64,000 bases of DNA from Puniceicoccales bacterium Verruco_02 (GCA_001604585.1 LVBW01000024.1:53558-117557), one strand, 5' to 3'; shown: positions 1 through 10,483, numbered from the stretch's first letter. Notes: generated by a model from the sequence alone, not told the origin. Made by a program: numbers and translations.

Positions 1-533
1 AGTTCATGTTCGGCCCCGCCTTCCTCGTCGCCCCGGTTACGGACTACAAGGCCCGCAGCCGCAAGGTTTACCTGCCCGCAGGTGCCACATGGTATGACTT
101 CCACACGAACAAGCAGTACCTGGGCGGTCAGACCATCACGGTCGAGGCCCCGCTCGAAGAGGTGCCGCTCTTTGTGCGCGCCGGAAGCATCATCCCCTTC
201 GGCCCCGAGGTGCAGTACGCCAACGAGAACCCGGACGGCCCGGTGCAGCTTCGCGTCTATCCCGGTGCAGATGGCCAGTTCGGCATCTATCAGGACGAGG
301 GCGACGGCTACGGCTACGAAAAGGGCGACTATTCACGCAGCCTGCTACAGTGGAACGACGCCGCCTCGACGCTGACAATCGGCGCTCGCATCGGCTCCTT
401 CCCCGGCATGAACCCCAAGAGGCAGGTGTCCGTGGTCCTTGCCGCAGAGGGCAAGGCCGCTGGCAAGGAACTGTCCACCACGGTGGATCAGTCCCTGACC
501 TACTCGGGCGAAGCTGTCACTGTTAAGCTTTAG
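1..533 (+). CDS. GH31 glycoside hydrolase, C-terminal fragment
   Basis: The gene is open at the left edge (reading frame visible from base 3) and ends at TAG 531-533, so about 177 residues are seen. The first visible residues, [12 protein letters not shown], are the strand near the end of the GH31 barrel. They are followed by the usual distal beta-sandwich with [10 protein letters not shown] and [12 protein letters not shown], and a DUF5110-like C-terminus. GH31 enzymes are retaining alpha-glucosidases, alpha-xylosidases or related enzymes; the catalytic aspartates lie upstream of the window, so the substrate cannot be read. The neighbours, an alpha-fucosidase and a beta-galactosidase, favour alpha-xylosidase, but this is inference. 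Confidence 0.85.
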   Translation, partial: FMFGPAFLVAPVTDYKARSRKVYLPAGATWYDFHTNKQYLGGQTITVEAPLEEVPLFVRAGSIIPFGPEVQYANENPDGPVQLRVYPGADGQFGIYQDEGDGYGYEKGDYSRSLLQWNDAASTLTIGARIGSFPGMNPKRQVSVVLAAEGKAAGKELSTTVDQSLTYSGEAVTVKL

Positions 534-547
534 TCGATTACTTTCAC

Positions 548-583
548 GCATCCGGGGTCGCCTTCTGGCGCGGCCCCGGATGC
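548..583 (+). terminator. hairpin after the GH31 gene
   Basis: The arms GCATCCGGGG (548-557) and CCCCGGATGC (574-583) pair perfectly. Three more inner pairs, one of them G-U, are possible. It sits 15 bases after the stop codon. There is no T-tract, so it may be a weak terminator or an mRNA 3'-end stabiliser. Confidence 0.5.
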
Positions 584-682
584 CGTGAGCCGGACATGTT
601 AACGGCCTGTCCGCACTACCTGTCTGCAACATACCCTGTTGCGGCTGACTGCTTGTGTTTGTACGCTCCAGCTCTCCAGACG

Positions 683-3190
683 ATGAAGCACTTACTCCGC
701 CCCGCCCTGCTCCTTTCACTGGCCTTTGTCGGCATTCTGACTGCCTGCGAAAAGAAAGCTGATAATGCGCCCCGTTCCCAGCTGCCTGATTCTCCCTTGA
801 GCGAAATAAACGGCATGATCGAAATGCCCGCCCCGGCAGCGGACCTCATTTCCGAAGGGCTGCCGATAGGCAACGGGCGCATGGGAATGCTGCTCTCGGG
901 CGGCATCGACAGGCAAAGTAACGCCATTTGCGAGGACAGCGTATGGTCGGGCTGGCAAAACGACTTTGCCGACAAGGCCGAGGCGGCGGAATATGTAGAG
1001 CCAATTCGCGAACTGTTCAGGCAGGGCAAAATCAGCGAGGCGCAGGATCTGATCAACAAGACCCAGATCAGCCGCATGGACGACGGGCAGGGCCACGGCA
1101 CCTACGAGGCCTACGGCACTTACGAAATGCTCGCGCGGCTGGAAATCGAGACAAACCTCGATGCGTCCAAAGCCACAGATTACCGACGCTCTCTGGCAAT
1201 GAATGTGGGGCTTGTACGAACACGTTTTTCCATCGACGGAGTGGCTTACTGGCGCGATGCCTTCGCCAGCCGACCGGACGAAGTTCAGGTCATGCACTTC
1301 GAGGCCAGCAAAACCGGCCATATCACGTTCTCCGCCACCCTATCCCGCCCGGACACAAACGCCACAGTCACGGCGGACGGGAAGGACGCGCTGCTTCTCT
1401 CTGGCTGGAACCTCGACAAGGACGGCAGGCCCGCACTCGAATACGCCTGCCGCCTCGGTGCCACGGCCAAGGGCGGAAGCGTGGAAGTGAAGGACGGCAA
1501 ACTCGTCTTTACCGGCTGCGACAAGGTGACGCTCTACATCACGGCGGGCACCAATTACAAGGGCATGAAAAGCTGGCCCGACTACCTAGACAAGAGCGGC
1601 GCCCACCTGTCCCGCACAAAGGAGCAGTTGGAAGCGGCTCGCGCCAAGGATTTGGCCATACTAGGTAAGGCACATGTGAAGGATTTTGAAAGCCTCTACA
1701 ATAGATGCGGCATGTATCTGGATCTGGCGAAAGAAGAATACTCCTCATATGCCAAGGATGCGAACGATACCCCCGCCCGCCTCGACGCCTTCAAAAAGAC
1801 CCTCGCGGACAACAGCCTCATCTGCACCTACTTCAACTTTGGCCGCTACCTGCTTATTTCCAGCTCCCGCGAGGGCGACCTGCCCGCGAACCTGCAAGGC
1901 ATCTGGACGGTCAACTTCTATGAAAAGGACAAGGGCCGCTGGAACTACTACACGCCCTGGAACGGCGACTATCACGCCAACGTCAACATCCAGATGAACT
2001 ACTGGCCCGCGTTCAAGGCAAACCTCGCCGACTGCGCAGGCCCCGTTTACGACTTTATCGAAGCCTTGCCCGGACCGGGCGCTGTCACGGCCAAAGTCCA
2101 GCACGGCTGCGAAGGCTGGACCACGCACACTATGAACAACGTCTGGGGCTACACCTCGCCGGGCTGGGAGGCGAGCTGGGGCCACTTCCCAATGGCAGGC
2201 CCCTGGATGGCCACACATATCTGGGAAGCCTACGCCTACACGCTCGACAAGGACTTTCTCTCCCGCATGTGGCCTACGCTCAAAGGCTCCGCCGAGTTCA
2301 TCCTAAGCTGGATGATCCCCGACGAGAACGGCCAGCTAGTCTCCGGCCCGTCGGAGTCCCCCGAAAACCGCTTCCGCCTGCCCGATGGCAAGATAGGCTA
2401 CTTCTGCATGGGGCCGACGATGGACCAGCAGCTCGCCTCGCAGCTACTAAGCGAAACGCTGCGCAGCGCAAAGGTGCTGGGCATAGAGGACGCCTTCACA
2501 GCCCGCTGCGCCGAGGCGCTCGCCCTCATCCGGCCAACGCAGATCGGCCCCGACGGGCGCATAATGGAATGGTCAGAACCCTTCGAAGAAGTCGAGCCGG
2601 GACACCGCCACACCTCCCACCTTTTCGCCGTATATCCCGGCTACGACATCACACCCGAAACGACGCCAGAGCTGGCCGCCGCCGCCCGCAAGAGTCTGGA
2701 ATACCGCATATTCCACGGCGGCGGCTACACCGGCTGGAGCCGCGCCATGATGATAGGCCAGTGGGCACGTCTGAACGACGGAGTGAAGGCCTACGAGAAC
2801 CTTCAGGCCCTGCTGGCAGAGTCCACCCTGCCGAACCTCTTCGACACCCACCCGCCCTTCCAGATCGACGGCAACTTTGGCGCAACGGCGGCCATTATCG
2901 AGATGCTCATGCAGAGCCAGCTATTGCCCGATGGGACAGTGCGCATCAAGCTGCTCCCCGCCCTGCCCGGCCAGTGGCCCACGGGGAAAATCGAGGGCAT
3001 CCGCGCACAGGGCGCGGTCACTGTGGACATCGAATGGCGGGAAGGGGCGCTTAAATACGTAATCCTTTGTGCGGACAAGGACATCGAAGCCGAACTGAAC
3101 CTTGGCCACCTGCGCGGCAAAGTCAGCCTAAGAGCGGGCCAGCCGCAGAAGCTCGACGCAGCCTTCAGCCCCCTGCAAGGCTGCAAATAG
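683..3190 (+). CDS. GH95 alpha-L-fucosidase, lipoprotein
   Basis: The protein has 835 residues. It should hydrolyse terminal alpha-1,2-linked L-fucose with inversion, as GH95 enzymes do. The start at 683 was chosen because it gives a clean lipoprotein signal: MKHLLR, a hydrophobic stretch, then lipobox LTAC with Cys22, so it is probably anchored in a membrane facing the periplasm. The N-terminal beta-domain begins with [16 protein letters not shown]. In the helical barrel NVNIQMNYW (433-441) carries the two asparagines that assist catalysis in Bifidobacterium AfcA. Glu558 in PSESPEN is the likely acid, and Asp729 in QIDGNFGAT matches the other conserved carboxylate. It lies between GH31 and GH2 genes on the same strand, consistent with stepwise side-chain trimming. 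Confidence 0.93.
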   Translation: MKHLLRPALLLSLAFVGILTACEKKADNAPRSQLPDSPLSEINGMIEMPAPAADLISEGLPIGNGRMGMLLSGGIDRQSNAICEDSVWSGWQNDFADKAEAAEYVEPIRELFRQGKISEAQDLINKTQISRMDDGQGHGTYEAYGTYEMLARLEIETNLDASKATDYRRSLAMNVGLVRTRFSIDGVAYWRDAFASRPDEVQVMHFEASKTGHITFSATLSRPDTNATVTADGKDALLLSGWNLDKDGRPALEYACRLGATAKGGSVEVKDGKLVFTGCDKVTLYITAGTNYKGMKSWPDYLDKSGAHLSRTKEQLEAARAKDLAILGKAHVKDFESLYNRCGMYLDLAKEEYSSYAKDANDTPARLDAFKKTLADNSLICTYFNFGRYLLISSSREGDLPANLQGIWTVNFYEKDKGRWNYYTPWNGDYHANVNIQMNYWPAFKANLADCAGPVYDFIEALPGPGAVTAKVQHGCEGWTTHTMNNVWGYTSPGWEASWGHFPMAGPWMATHIWEAYAYTLDKDFLSRMWPTLKGSAEFILSWMIPDENGQLVSGPSESPENRFRLPDGKIGYFCMGPTMDQQLASQLLSETLRSAKVLGIEDAFTARCAEALALIRPTQIGPDGRIMEWSEPFEEVEPGHRHTSHLFAVYPGYDITPETTPELAAAARKSLEYRIFHGGGYTGWSRAMMIGQWARLNDGVKAYENLQALLAESTLPNLFDTHPPFQIDGNFGATAAIIEMLMQSQLLPDGTVRIKLLPALPGQWPTGKIEGIRAQGAVTVDIEWREGALKYVILCADKDIEAELNLGHLRGKVSLRAGQPQKLDAAFSPLQGCK

Positions 3191-3196
3191 TAAGCA

Positions 3197-3226
3197 TAAA
3201 ACGACGCCCCGCAGAGGCGTCCCTAC
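3197..3226. repeat. short GACGCC/GGCGTC hairpin repeat
   Basis: Between the GH95 and GH2 genes the arms GACGCC (3203-3208) and GGCGTC (3216-3221) form a small hairpin. Its reverse strand reads GGGACGCCTCTGCGG, close to GGGACGCCCTGCGGCG at 30865-30880. This suggests a dispersed short palindromic repeat with two copies in the window. Confidence 0.4.
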
Positions 3227-3261
3227 CCCTGCACAGACAACAACCTGCACAACGTGACTTT

Positions 3262-6093
3262 ATGAAAGCAAGCCTACTTACGATACCCCTTATGCTTGCG
3301 GCCAGCGCCGCCAGCGCCGCACTATCCACACAAACCCTCAACGAAGGCTGGCGCTTCAGCCTCGGCGAACAGCCAGCCTTGGTCACCACCCCCGGCTACG
3401 ACGACAGCACATGGCAGAGCGTGCGCGTACCGCACGACTGGGCCATATCCGGCCCCTTCGACCCCGATACACACGGATACTCCGGCAAGCTGCCCTGGCG
3501 CGGCGTTGGCTATTACAGAACGACGCTCGACCTCTCCGCGCTCGAAAGCGGGCAACGGGTGTATCTCGACTTCGACGGGGTGATGGCCAAGAGCAAGGTG
3601 TACGTAAATGGCCAGCTCGCGGGCGGCTGGGACTACGGCTACAACAGCTTCCGCGTCGATGCCACACCCTACATAATCCCCGGCGAGGCCAACTCGCTGA
3701 CCGTCGTGGCCGACACGCGCGAAGGAGTCTGGGACACGCGCTGGTACCCCGGCGCGGGCATATACCGCAAAGTGGTCCTGCAAATCGACTCCCCCCTGCA
3801 CATCGCGCACTGGGGCCAGAAGATTACGCACAACGGCGACGAACTCTCCGGGCGCAAGCCATCGGTCCTTCGCATCGGTACAAGGCTCGAAAACCACGAT
3901 AGCGCCGATCGCGAAGTGGAGGTGGAGACCGTCCTCATAAGCCCCTGCGGCAAGGAAGCAGGCCGCAGCACAAGCCGCGTCAAAGCGCCAGCCAAAGGCG
4001 ATGTGAGCGCCGCCAACGCCCTGCCTCTTTCCCAGCCCGTCCTCTGGGACATAGACAACCCCGCCCTTTACACGGTCCAGACCATCGTGCGCAGCGGCAG
4101 CGAGGTGCTCGACACGACGAGCATCCGCTACGGCATACGCACCTTTGCCTTCACAGCCGACGACGGCTTCCACCTCAACGGCCGCCGCGTGCAGCTCTAC
4201 GGCGTGAACCTGCACCACGACCTTGGCCCCATCGGCGCCGCCTTCAACCGCCGCGCCGCACAAAGACAGCTTCAAATCATGCAGGAAGCAGGCGTCAACG
4301 CCCTGCGCACAAGCCACAACCCGCCAGCACCCGAGGTGCTCGACCTTTGCGACGAGATGGGCATCCTCGTCTGGGACGAGGTGTTCGACAAGTGGAACAA
4401 CACGGCGGGCCGCTTCGAGGGCGAGCCGGACTTGTACGAATTTGGCCGCAGGCAGGTGCGCAACATGGTCCTGCGCGACCGCAACCACCCAAGCATCGTT
4501 GTCTGGAGCGTGGGCAACGAAATCCTAGAAGGGGGCAGCGAGGACATCACGCCCGAGCGCACCGCCTACATGGTATCTTTCGTCAAGGAGTTCGACCAGA
4601 GCCGCCCCGTGGGCATGGCCAACCACATCCCCGGCATGAGCGAGAAGCCCAACTTCGAGGCGCTCGACCTCACAGGCTGGAACTACGCGCGCCGCTACTG
4701 GCGGATGCACGAGCTGTACCCGGAAAAGCCCATCATTTACTCCGAGAGCGCGTCCGCAGTGTCCACCCGCGGCTACTACGAGCCTGAACTGCCAGAGCGG
4801 CGCACGGACCGCAACCTGAAGACCCTTCAGGTGTGCTCCTACGACCTGAACAGCGCCGACTGGTCCGACATAGTTGACGTGGAATTCGCCCTCATGGAAA
4901 AGGACCGCTTCGTATCGGGCGAATTCGTGTGGACAGGCATCGACTACCTTGGCGAACCAACGCCCTTCGACGCCGAGGCGCGCAGCTCCTACTTCGGCTT
5001 TGTTGACCTTTGCGGCCTGCCCAAGGACCGCTTCTACCTTTACCGCAGCCACTGGAGGCCCGAAGTGCCCACCGTCCACATCCTGCCGCACTGGAACTGG
5101 CAGGGCCGCGAAGGAAAGAACGTGCCCGTCTTCGTTTACACAAACGGACACAGCGCGGAGCTGTTCCTTAACGGCAAAAGCCTTGGCAAGCGCGTGAAGG
5201 GCGAGGTGCCCCCCCGCGCCGCAACAATCCCCATCGCCTCCGCCACTGCCACAAGCAGCGCAAAGGGCCACGCCCCCGCTCTGGCCGCCGATGGCGACGA
5301 GGACAGCCTCTGGCGGGCAGCAGAGGCCGGGGCCAGCCTCACGCTCGACCTTGGCAAGGCGGCCAAGCTAGGCTACATCGCCTTTTCCTTCGAGAACAAG
5401 GAGAACCTCTACGCATACACGCTGGAAGCTTCCAGCGATGGCCGTGCATGGAAAAAGCTGACCGACAAGCAGAGCAGCGAATTCCCCCTCTACAGCGGCC
5501 CGCGCGAGAAGTACCACACCGTGGACACCACAGCCCGCTACCTGCGCCTGCGCTTTGGCGAATGCCGCGATGGCAACCTGCCCGCGGTCCGCAGCGTGAA
5601 GCTCTACCCCGAGGTGGTGGAGCCGGAATACTACGATGTCAGCTACCAGTACCGCCTGCGCTGGAACCAAGTAGCCTACGAAGCGGGAGAACTCAAAGCC
5701 GTTGCCTACGACAAGAGCGGGGCCAAAATTGGCGAGGCAGTCGTGCGCACGGCGGGTAAGCCCGCAAAGCTGCGCCTTTCCCCGGACAAGAGCACTCTCG
5801 ACGACAGCGGCGATGACATGTCCTTCATAGTCGTGGAGGCTCTGGACAAGGACGGCAACCTTTGCCCCCTTGCCGACCACATGGTGGAATTCTCCATCGA
5901 AGGAGCCGGAGAGTTGGCCGGAGCCGACAACGGCAACCCGATGTGCTTCGAGTCCTTTGCCGACAGCCGCCAGAGCCTGTCCTATGGCAAGGCAGTGCTT
6001 GTTATCCGCGCCACCAAGGCGGGGGAAATCAAGGTCAAAGCCAGCGCCGAAGGACTTGAAGATTCCTGTGTTACGCTTTACGTACGCCCCTAG
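3262..6093 (+). CDS. GH2 beta-galactosidase-like enzyme with discoidin insert
   Basis: The protein has 943 residues. The start at 3262 places a signal peptide (MKASLLTIPLMLAASAASA) at the N-terminus, so it is exported. The order is a GH2 sugar-binding jelly roll (about 20-190), an immunoglobulin-like domain, then the TIM barrel. The acid/base is Glu420 in SVGNEI and the nucleophile is probably Glu495 in IYSESAS. A DUF4982-like domain starts at PHWNWQG and is interrupted by an F5/8 type C (discoidin) module beginning at ASATATSS, which may bind carbohydrate. The C-terminus resembles a GH2 Ig-like/Big domain. Beta-galactosidase is the best guess from barrel and DUF4982 architecture; related beta-glycosidase activities are possible. 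It follows the fucosidase by 71 bases. Confidence 0.88.
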   Translation: MKASLLTIPLMLAASAASAALSTQTLNEGWRFSLGEQPALVTTPGYDDSTWQSVRVPHDWAISGPFDPDTHGYSGKLPWRGVGYYRTTLDLSALESGQRVYLDFDGVMAKSKVYVNGQLAGGWDYGYNSFRVDATPYIIPGEANSLTVVADTREGVWDTRWYPGAGIYRKVVLQIDSPLHIAHWGQKITHNGDELSGRKPSVLRIGTRLENHDSADREVEVETVLISPCGKEAGRSTSRVKAPAKGDVSAANALPLSQPVLWDIDNPALYTVQTIVRSGSEVLDTTSIRYGIRTFAFTADDGFHLNGRRVQLYGVNLHHDLGPIGAAFNRRAAQRQLQIMQEAGVNALRTSHNPPAPEVLDLCDEMGILVWDEVFDKWNNTAGRFEGEPDLYEFGRRQVRNMVLRDRNHPSIVVWSVGNEILEGGSEDITPERTAYMVSFVKEFDQSRPVGMANHIPGMSEKPNFEALDLTGWNYARRYWRMHELYPEKPIIYSESASAVSTRGYYEPELPERRTDRNLKTLQVCSYDLNSADWSDIVDVEFALMEKDRFVSGEFVWTGIDYLGEPTPFDAEARSSYFGFVDLCGLPKDRFYLYRSHWRPEVPTVHILPHWNWQGREGKNVPVFVYTNGHSAELFLNGKSLGKRVKGEVPPRAATIPIASATATSSAKGHAPALAADGDEDSLWRAAEAGASLTLDLGKAAKLGYIAFSFENKENLYAYTLEASSDGRAWKKLTDKQSSEFPLYSGPREKYHTVDTTARYLRLRFGECRDGNLPAVRSVKLYPEVVEPEYYDVSYQYRLRWNQVAYEAGELKAVAYDKSGAKIGEAVVRTAGKPAKLRLSPDKSTLDDSGDDMSFIVVEALDKDGNLCPLADHMVEFSIEGAGELAGADNGNPMCFESFADSRQSLSYGKAVLVIRATKAGEIKVKASAEGLEDSCVTLYVRP

Positions 6094-6141
6094 CCTGTGC
6101 ATACTCTGTCCGTGGCCTGTCCAACCCCGCCCGGACCTTAA

Positions 6142-7554
6142 GTGAGACGCTCCTTACTCAACGCCATCAGCAGCCTGCTGTCCCTGCCGGTCAGCCTACT
6201 GGCCCTGCTTGCGCTTGCGCTTCTTTCCTCCGTGCTCGTGTTGATGCGCGGGGGAAAGAAGCAGGAGGGTCTGCTTTTCTGGAGCTTTGCCAGAGAGCAC
6301 CTGCGCGCCTACGTGTCGCAGACAGAGAAGTGGAACCGCGCCCATCCCGACTATCAGGTGACTCTGGCCTACATATCCGAACAGGCTCTGACCGACCGCA
6401 TGATGGGCAGCTTCTTTGCCGGGACGCCCAGCGCAGACATGATCGAGATGAACCAGGGGCCGAACGTCAACGCATGGCGAGGGCCGGACGAGGCCACTGG
6501 CTACCGCGACCTCGCCCCCCTGCTGCGCCGCGACGGACTGCTCGACAAGATTAACCCGCCCTCAATCTCACCGTGGACCAGGCAAGGCCGCATCTACGGC
6601 CTACCGCACGATGTTCACCCCGTGCTGCTCTGCTACCGGGCGGACATTCTGGAAGCGGCGGGCATCGACATGGAAAGCTTGGACACATGGGACGAGTTTT
6701 TCGACGCTCTGGCCCCGCTCTGCGTGGATCTGGACGGGGACGGCTACCGCGACCGCTACGCGCTGGAGCTGTCCGAAACGATGCACTACATGGTCGTAAT
6801 GCTGGTGGATCAGGCTGGCGGCGTGCTCGTGGACGACGAGGACAACGTGCTCATGGACAGCCCCGTCGTGGCCGATGTGCTGGCCCGGCTGGCCCGCCGG
6901 GCGGCGGCGCGCGACAAGCTGACGGCAGACATCCCTGTTTTTACAGCCGCCGCGGCGCAGCCTCTGCTCAAAGGGCAGGTGCTGGCGTGGCTCTGCCCGG
7001 ACTGGCGCGTGGCCAACATGTACGACACAGCCCCCGGTCTCGCTGGCAAGGTGAAGCTGATGCCCCTGCCCGCATGGGAAGAGGGCGGCAGGCGCACAAG
7101 CGTTCTAGGAGGCACAATGCTGGGCCTGCCCAAGGTGACGCGCGGGGGCAATGAAACGGCCGAAGCATCGTGGCAGTTCGCCAAAGATCTGTACTTTTCC
7201 AAGGAAACGGCGGAGCTTCTCTTTCGAGAGTCGGGAATAGTCACCCCCATACGCGACTACTGGAAGCTGCCCGTGTTCGACGAACCAAGCGACTACTTCT
7301 GCGGGCAGCCCTTCGGGCGCATGTTCATCGAGCAGGCCCCTGATGTGCCCATGCGAAGCAGCTCGCCCTACCTGCAACAGGCAAGCGAAGAGCTGCTCTC
7401 CAGCTTCACCCGCCTTGTCAGCTACGCAAACGCGAACGACCCCGACGAGCTGCCCGCCCTGCGCATGGAGGCCCAGCGCCTGCTGGCATTGGCAGCAAAG
7501 AAAGTGCGTCTGATGGTCGATCGGAGCGCATTCCGGGAAGGGAGCCTCCGATGA
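6142..7554 (+). CDS. sugar ABC transporter substrate-binding protein
   Basis: The protein has 470 residues and a GTG start at 6142. Residues about 10-35 are strongly hydrophobic without a lipobox Cys, so it is either cleaved or stays anchored by this segment. The body is a family-1 extracellular solute-binding protein: FWSFAREHLRAY, EKWNRAHPDYQVT, DMIEMNQGPN, and a bound-ligand region with WDEFFDAL. The calcium-like loop DLDGDGYRDRYAL is common in this family. It delivers an oligosaccharide to the two permeases that follow; its stop overlaps the first permease start by 4 bases, showing translational coupling. Confidence 0.9.
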   Translation: MRRSLLNAISSLLSLPVSLLALLALALLSSVLVLMRGGKKQEGLLFWSFAREHLRAYVSQTEKWNRAHPDYQVTLAYISEQALTDRMMGSFFAGTPSADMIEMNQGPNVNAWRGPDEATGYRDLAPLLRRDGLLDKINPPSISPWTRQGRIYGLPHDVHPVLLCYRADILEAAGIDMESLDTWDEFFDALAPLCVDLDGDGYRDRYALELSETMHYMVVMLVDQAGGVLVDDEDNVLMDSPVVADVLARLARRAAARDKLTADIPVFTAAAAQPLLKGQVLAWLCPDWRVANMYDTAPGLAGKVKLMPLPAWEEGGRRTSVLGGTMLGLPKVTRGGNETAEASWQFAKDLYFSKETAELLFRESGIVTPIRDYWKLPVFDEPSDYFCGQPFGRMFIEQAPDVPMRSSSPYLQQASEELLSSFTRLVSYANANDPDELPALRMEAQRLLALAAKKVRLMVDRSAFREGSLR

Positions 7555-8438
7555 GCCGCCGCCGCAGAGCCGTTGCCCCCTGGGTGCCATACTTTTTCAT
7601 AGCGCCCTTCCTCTTGAGCTTTGCCCTGTTCACGCTCTACCCGCTAATCCAGTCGGTAATCCTGACTACGAGGCAGAGCTTCGGCCCCGGCTACGACCAT
7701 TACGTGGGACTGGCCAACTTCAGCAACATACTCTCTGATGCCAAGTTCTGGGTCGCGCTCAAGAACACCCTCACTTTCGCCATAATCTCGGTAGGGATCC
7801 AGATGCCCCTTTCGCTGGGGCTAGCCCTGCTGATGAACCAGCCTTGGCTTAGGGGACGGTCCCTGTTCCGCCTTGCCATATTCTCACCCGCACTCGTCGG
7901 CTCGGTCTTCGTTGGCATAATGTCGGCCATAGTGTTCCAGAAACGCACGGGGATGCTCAATCAGGTGCTGCACAGCCTGTTCAACTTTGACCCGGACTTC
8001 CCTTGGCTTTCAACGCACCTTATGCCTGCCATGATCATAGCCTCGCTCTGGATGTGGACGGGCTTCAACATGATCTACTTTCTTGCCGCCCTCCAGAACG
8101 TGGACCGAGAGCTTGTCGAGGCCGCGTCGATCGACGGGGCCGGGCCGGTGCAGAGATTCCTGCACATCACCCTGCCGACGATAAGGCCCGTGGCGGGCTT
8201 TGTGACGCTTATTTGCATGATCGCGAGCCTTCAGATTTTCGAACTTCCCTATCTGATGCTGGCAAGGCTCAACTCCGGGCCGGAAGACAGGGGCCTGACC
8301 GTTGTCATGTACCTGTACCAGACTGGCTTCAACATCGGCGACCTTGGCTATGCAAGCGCCATTGGCTGGATACTGGCCATATTGCTCATTTCGCTCTCCA
8401 TCCTGTACCGTCGCCTCAGCAGGGGGGAAGCCGTATGA
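7551..8438 (+). CDS. sugar ABC transporter permease, MalF type
   Basis: The protein has 295 residues and about six membrane helices, beginning with VPYFFIAPFLLSFALFTLYP. The cytoplasmic coupling loop EAASIDGAGPVQRF...LPTIRPV is the EAA motif that docks on the ATPase. It overlaps both neighbours by 4 bases (ATGA), so the three genes are one coupled unit. Family knowledge: it forms the translocation channel with the MalG-type partner. The imported sugar is not shown by sequence; a xyloglucan-derived oligosaccharide is inferred from context. Confidence 0.92.
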   Translation: MSRRRRAVAPWVPYFFIAPFLLSFALFTLYPLIQSVILTTRQSFGPGYDHYVGLANFSNILSDAKFWVALKNTLTFAIISVGIQMPLSLGLALLMNQPWLRGRSLFRLAIFSPALVGSVFVGIMSAIVFQKRTGMLNQVLHSLFNFDPDFPWLSTHLMPAMIIASLWMWTGFNMIYFLAALQNVDRELVEAASIDGAGPVQRFLHITLPTIRPVAGFVTLICMIASLQIFELPYLMLARLNSGPEDRGLTVVMYLYQTGFNIGDLGYASAIGWILAILLISLSILYRRLSRGEAV

Positions 8439-9304
8439 AGCCGCGCAGCAAATCCCTTACGTTAAACTTGGCCAAGGCGCTCAATTATGCGCTCCTGCTC
8501 CTCGCCTGCCTTGTCACCCTTACGCCCTTTTACTGGCTTCTTGTTGCGGCATTTAAGAAGAGCGAGGACTTCTTCGCGCACACCTTCCTGCCCAAGGGCG
8601 ATGGCTTCCTCGGGGTGGCTTGGTACAAGCTCACACTGGATAATTTCTCGCGAATTTTCACAGAGCTGGACTTTGCCAACAACATCCTTAACTCCGTGTT
8701 CCTTGCCAGCAGCACGGCCGTCATATCCACCATCACGGCGGCAATGGGCGGCTACGCGCTGGCCAAGTACGAGTTCCGTGGGCGGGACTTTATCATGGGC
8801 ATAGTCCTCGCCGCGCTCATCATTCCCGCTCCCCTCTTGCTCGCCCCCGGCTATCAGCTCCTTTACCACCTGCACTTACTGGATAGCTACGGGGGCCTGC
8901 TGCTCCCGGCTGTGGCCCCGGCCTTCGGCGTGTTCCTATTCCGGCAGGCCATGCTCAACAGCGTGCCCCAGAGCCTGCTCGACAGCGCCCGGATAGACGG
9001 CTGCGGAGAGCTTCACTGCTTCTGGGTCATAGTGCTGCCCCTTGTGCGGCCAATGGTGGGCGCGTATCTCTTAATCACCTTCCTTGGCAGTTGGAACAAC
9101 TTCATCCAGCCGCAGATAATCCTTCAGGACGCGGACAAGTTCCCCCTCTCGGTGGCCCTAGCCAGTCTTCAGACTGCCTACCGTGCCGAGTACGGCATGA
9201 TTACGGCGGGCACTCTTGTTTCGATAGCACCCCTTGCCGCGCTGTTCCTGCTCCTGCAAAAGGAATTTATTAGCGGTCTTACCTCCGGCGCAGTCAAGGG
9301 CTGA
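8435..9304 (+). CDS. sugar ABC transporter permease, MalG type
   Basis: The protein has 289 residues. The start at 8435 (ATG within ATGA of the MalF stop) removes an upstream extension that only shadows the previous gene. It has about six helices, starting with ALNYALLLLACLVTLTPFYWLLVAAF. The EAA loop reads LLDSARIDGCGELHCF...LPLVRP, with the first Glu-Ala-Ala replaced by Asp-Ser-Ala, as is frequent in MalG-type subunits. It pairs with the preceding permease in the inner membrane. Confidence 0.92.
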   Translation: MKPRSKSLTLNLAKALNYALLLLACLVTLTPFYWLLVAAFKKSEDFFAHTFLPKGDGFLGVAWYKLTLDNFSRIFTELDFANNILNSVFLASSTAVISTITAAMGGYALAKYEFRGRDFIMGIVLAALIIPAPLLLAPGYQLLYHLHLLDSYGGLLLPAVAPAFGVFLFRQAMLNSVPQSLLDSARIDGCGELHCFWVIVLPLVRPMVGAYLLITFLGSWNNFIQPQIILQDADKFPLSVALASLQTAYRAEYGMITAGTLVSIAPLAALFLLLQKEFISGLTSGAVKG

Positions 9305-9344
9305 CATGACACCCTATTCACACCCCATTCCAAACAATTGACCA

Positions 9345-10472
9345 ATGGCAAGCGTCACGCTCCAGAACCTTGTGAAGAACTACGGCGATGCGAAGCGGCC
9401 TCTTCTGGCCGTTAAGGGCATAAATCTGGAAATACGCGACCGCGAGTTCATGGTGTTCGTCGGCCCTTCGGGCTGCGGCAAGAGCACGACTCTGCGCATG
9501 ATAGCGGGCCTTGAGGACATTAGCTCCGGCCATGTCCTCATCGAGGGGCGGAAAATGAACGACGTGCTGCCCAAGGATCGCGACATAGCGATGGTGTTCC
9601 AGAACTACGCCCTGTATCCGCACATGAGCGTGTACGACAACATGGCCTTTGCGCTGAAGCTGCGGCACTTCCCGGCGGCGGACATTCGCCAGCGGGTACT
9701 CTCAACGGCGGCCACTCTGGGCATCGAAGAGGAACAACTTAAGCGCCTGCCGCGGACTCTTTCGGGCGGGCAACGCCAACGCGTGGCCCTTGGAAGAGCC
9801 ATAGTGCGCAGCCCCAAGGTCTTCCTCTTTGATGAGCCTTTGTCCAACCTCGACGCCAAGGCCCGCGTCTCGATGCGTGCCGAGATCGCCAAGCTGCACG
9901 ATCGACTACAGGCAACCATGATCTACGTCACCCACGATCAGGTCGAGGCGATGACGATGGGAGAGCGAATCTGCGTGATGAACGAGGGCGAGATCGTGCA
10001 GGTGGACGAACCGATGGCCATATACAACCACCCGGTCAACATGTTCGTGGCGGGCTTCATAGGCAGTCCGCCCATGAACTTCATCCACGGACACATAGCG
10101 ACTGTCGAAGGCAGGGCGCGCTTTGTGGAGGACAACGAGGATATGGACGCGCTGCGCTTCGACATAGGCGAGCGCCTTTCGCTGCGTACGGAGGCATGGC
10201 GGGACCGCCCCGTGGTGCTGGGCATCCGCCCGGAGGACATTTACGACCACCGCCGCTGCACGGCCAGCCAACCTTCGAGCGGTCAATACGCGAGGGTGGA
10301 AATTTCCGAGCCGATGGGTTCGGAGACTTACCTGTATCTCAACACGGGCGCGCATCCGCTAGTGGCCCGCATGGCCAGCAACGACCGCTACCAGACAAAC
10401 GAGCAGGTGCATCTGCGAATGGACCTGGCCAAGGCGCACTTTTTCGACCCAGAAAGCGGACTGGCGATATAG
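9345..10472 (+). CDS. sugar ABC transporter ATP-binding protein, MsmX/UgpC type
   Basis: The protein has 375 residues. The Walker A motif GPSGCGKST is at 40-48, the Q-loop region reads FQNYALYPHMSVYDNMAFAL, the signature LSGGQ is at 139-143, and Walker B is VFLFDEPLSNLD followed by VTHDQVEAMTMG. The C-terminal third has the TOBE regulatory fold typical of this family (VLGIRPEDIYD). It energises the importer encoded immediately upstream, 40 bases away on the same strand. Close paralogues can serve several importers. Confidence 0.93.
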   Translation: MASVTLQNLVKNYGDAKRPLLAVKGINLEIRDREFMVFVGPSGCGKSTTLRMIAGLEDISSGHVLIEGRKMNDVLPKDRDIAMVFQNYALYPHMSVYDNMAFALKLRHFPAADIRQRVLSTAATLGIEEEQLKRLPRTLSGGQRQRVALGRAIVRSPKVFLFDEPLSNLDAKARVSMRAEIAKLHDRLQATMIYVTHDQVEAMTMGERICVMNEGEIVQVDEPMAIYNHPVNMFVAGFIGSPPMNFIHGHIATVEGRARFVEDNEDMDALRFDIGERLSLRTEAWRDRPVVLGIRPEDIYDHRRCTASQPSSGQYARVEISEPMGSETYLYLNTGAHPLVARMASNDRYQTNEQVHLRMDLAKAHFFDPESGLAI

Positions 10473-10483
10473 GGAATTACCCC

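Noticed and set aside
3322..4488. 388-codon minus-strand frame opposite the GH2 gene
   Set aside because: It is a shadow of the high-G+C coding strand, rich in Ala, Val and His with no motif, while the plus frame has clear catalytic residues.
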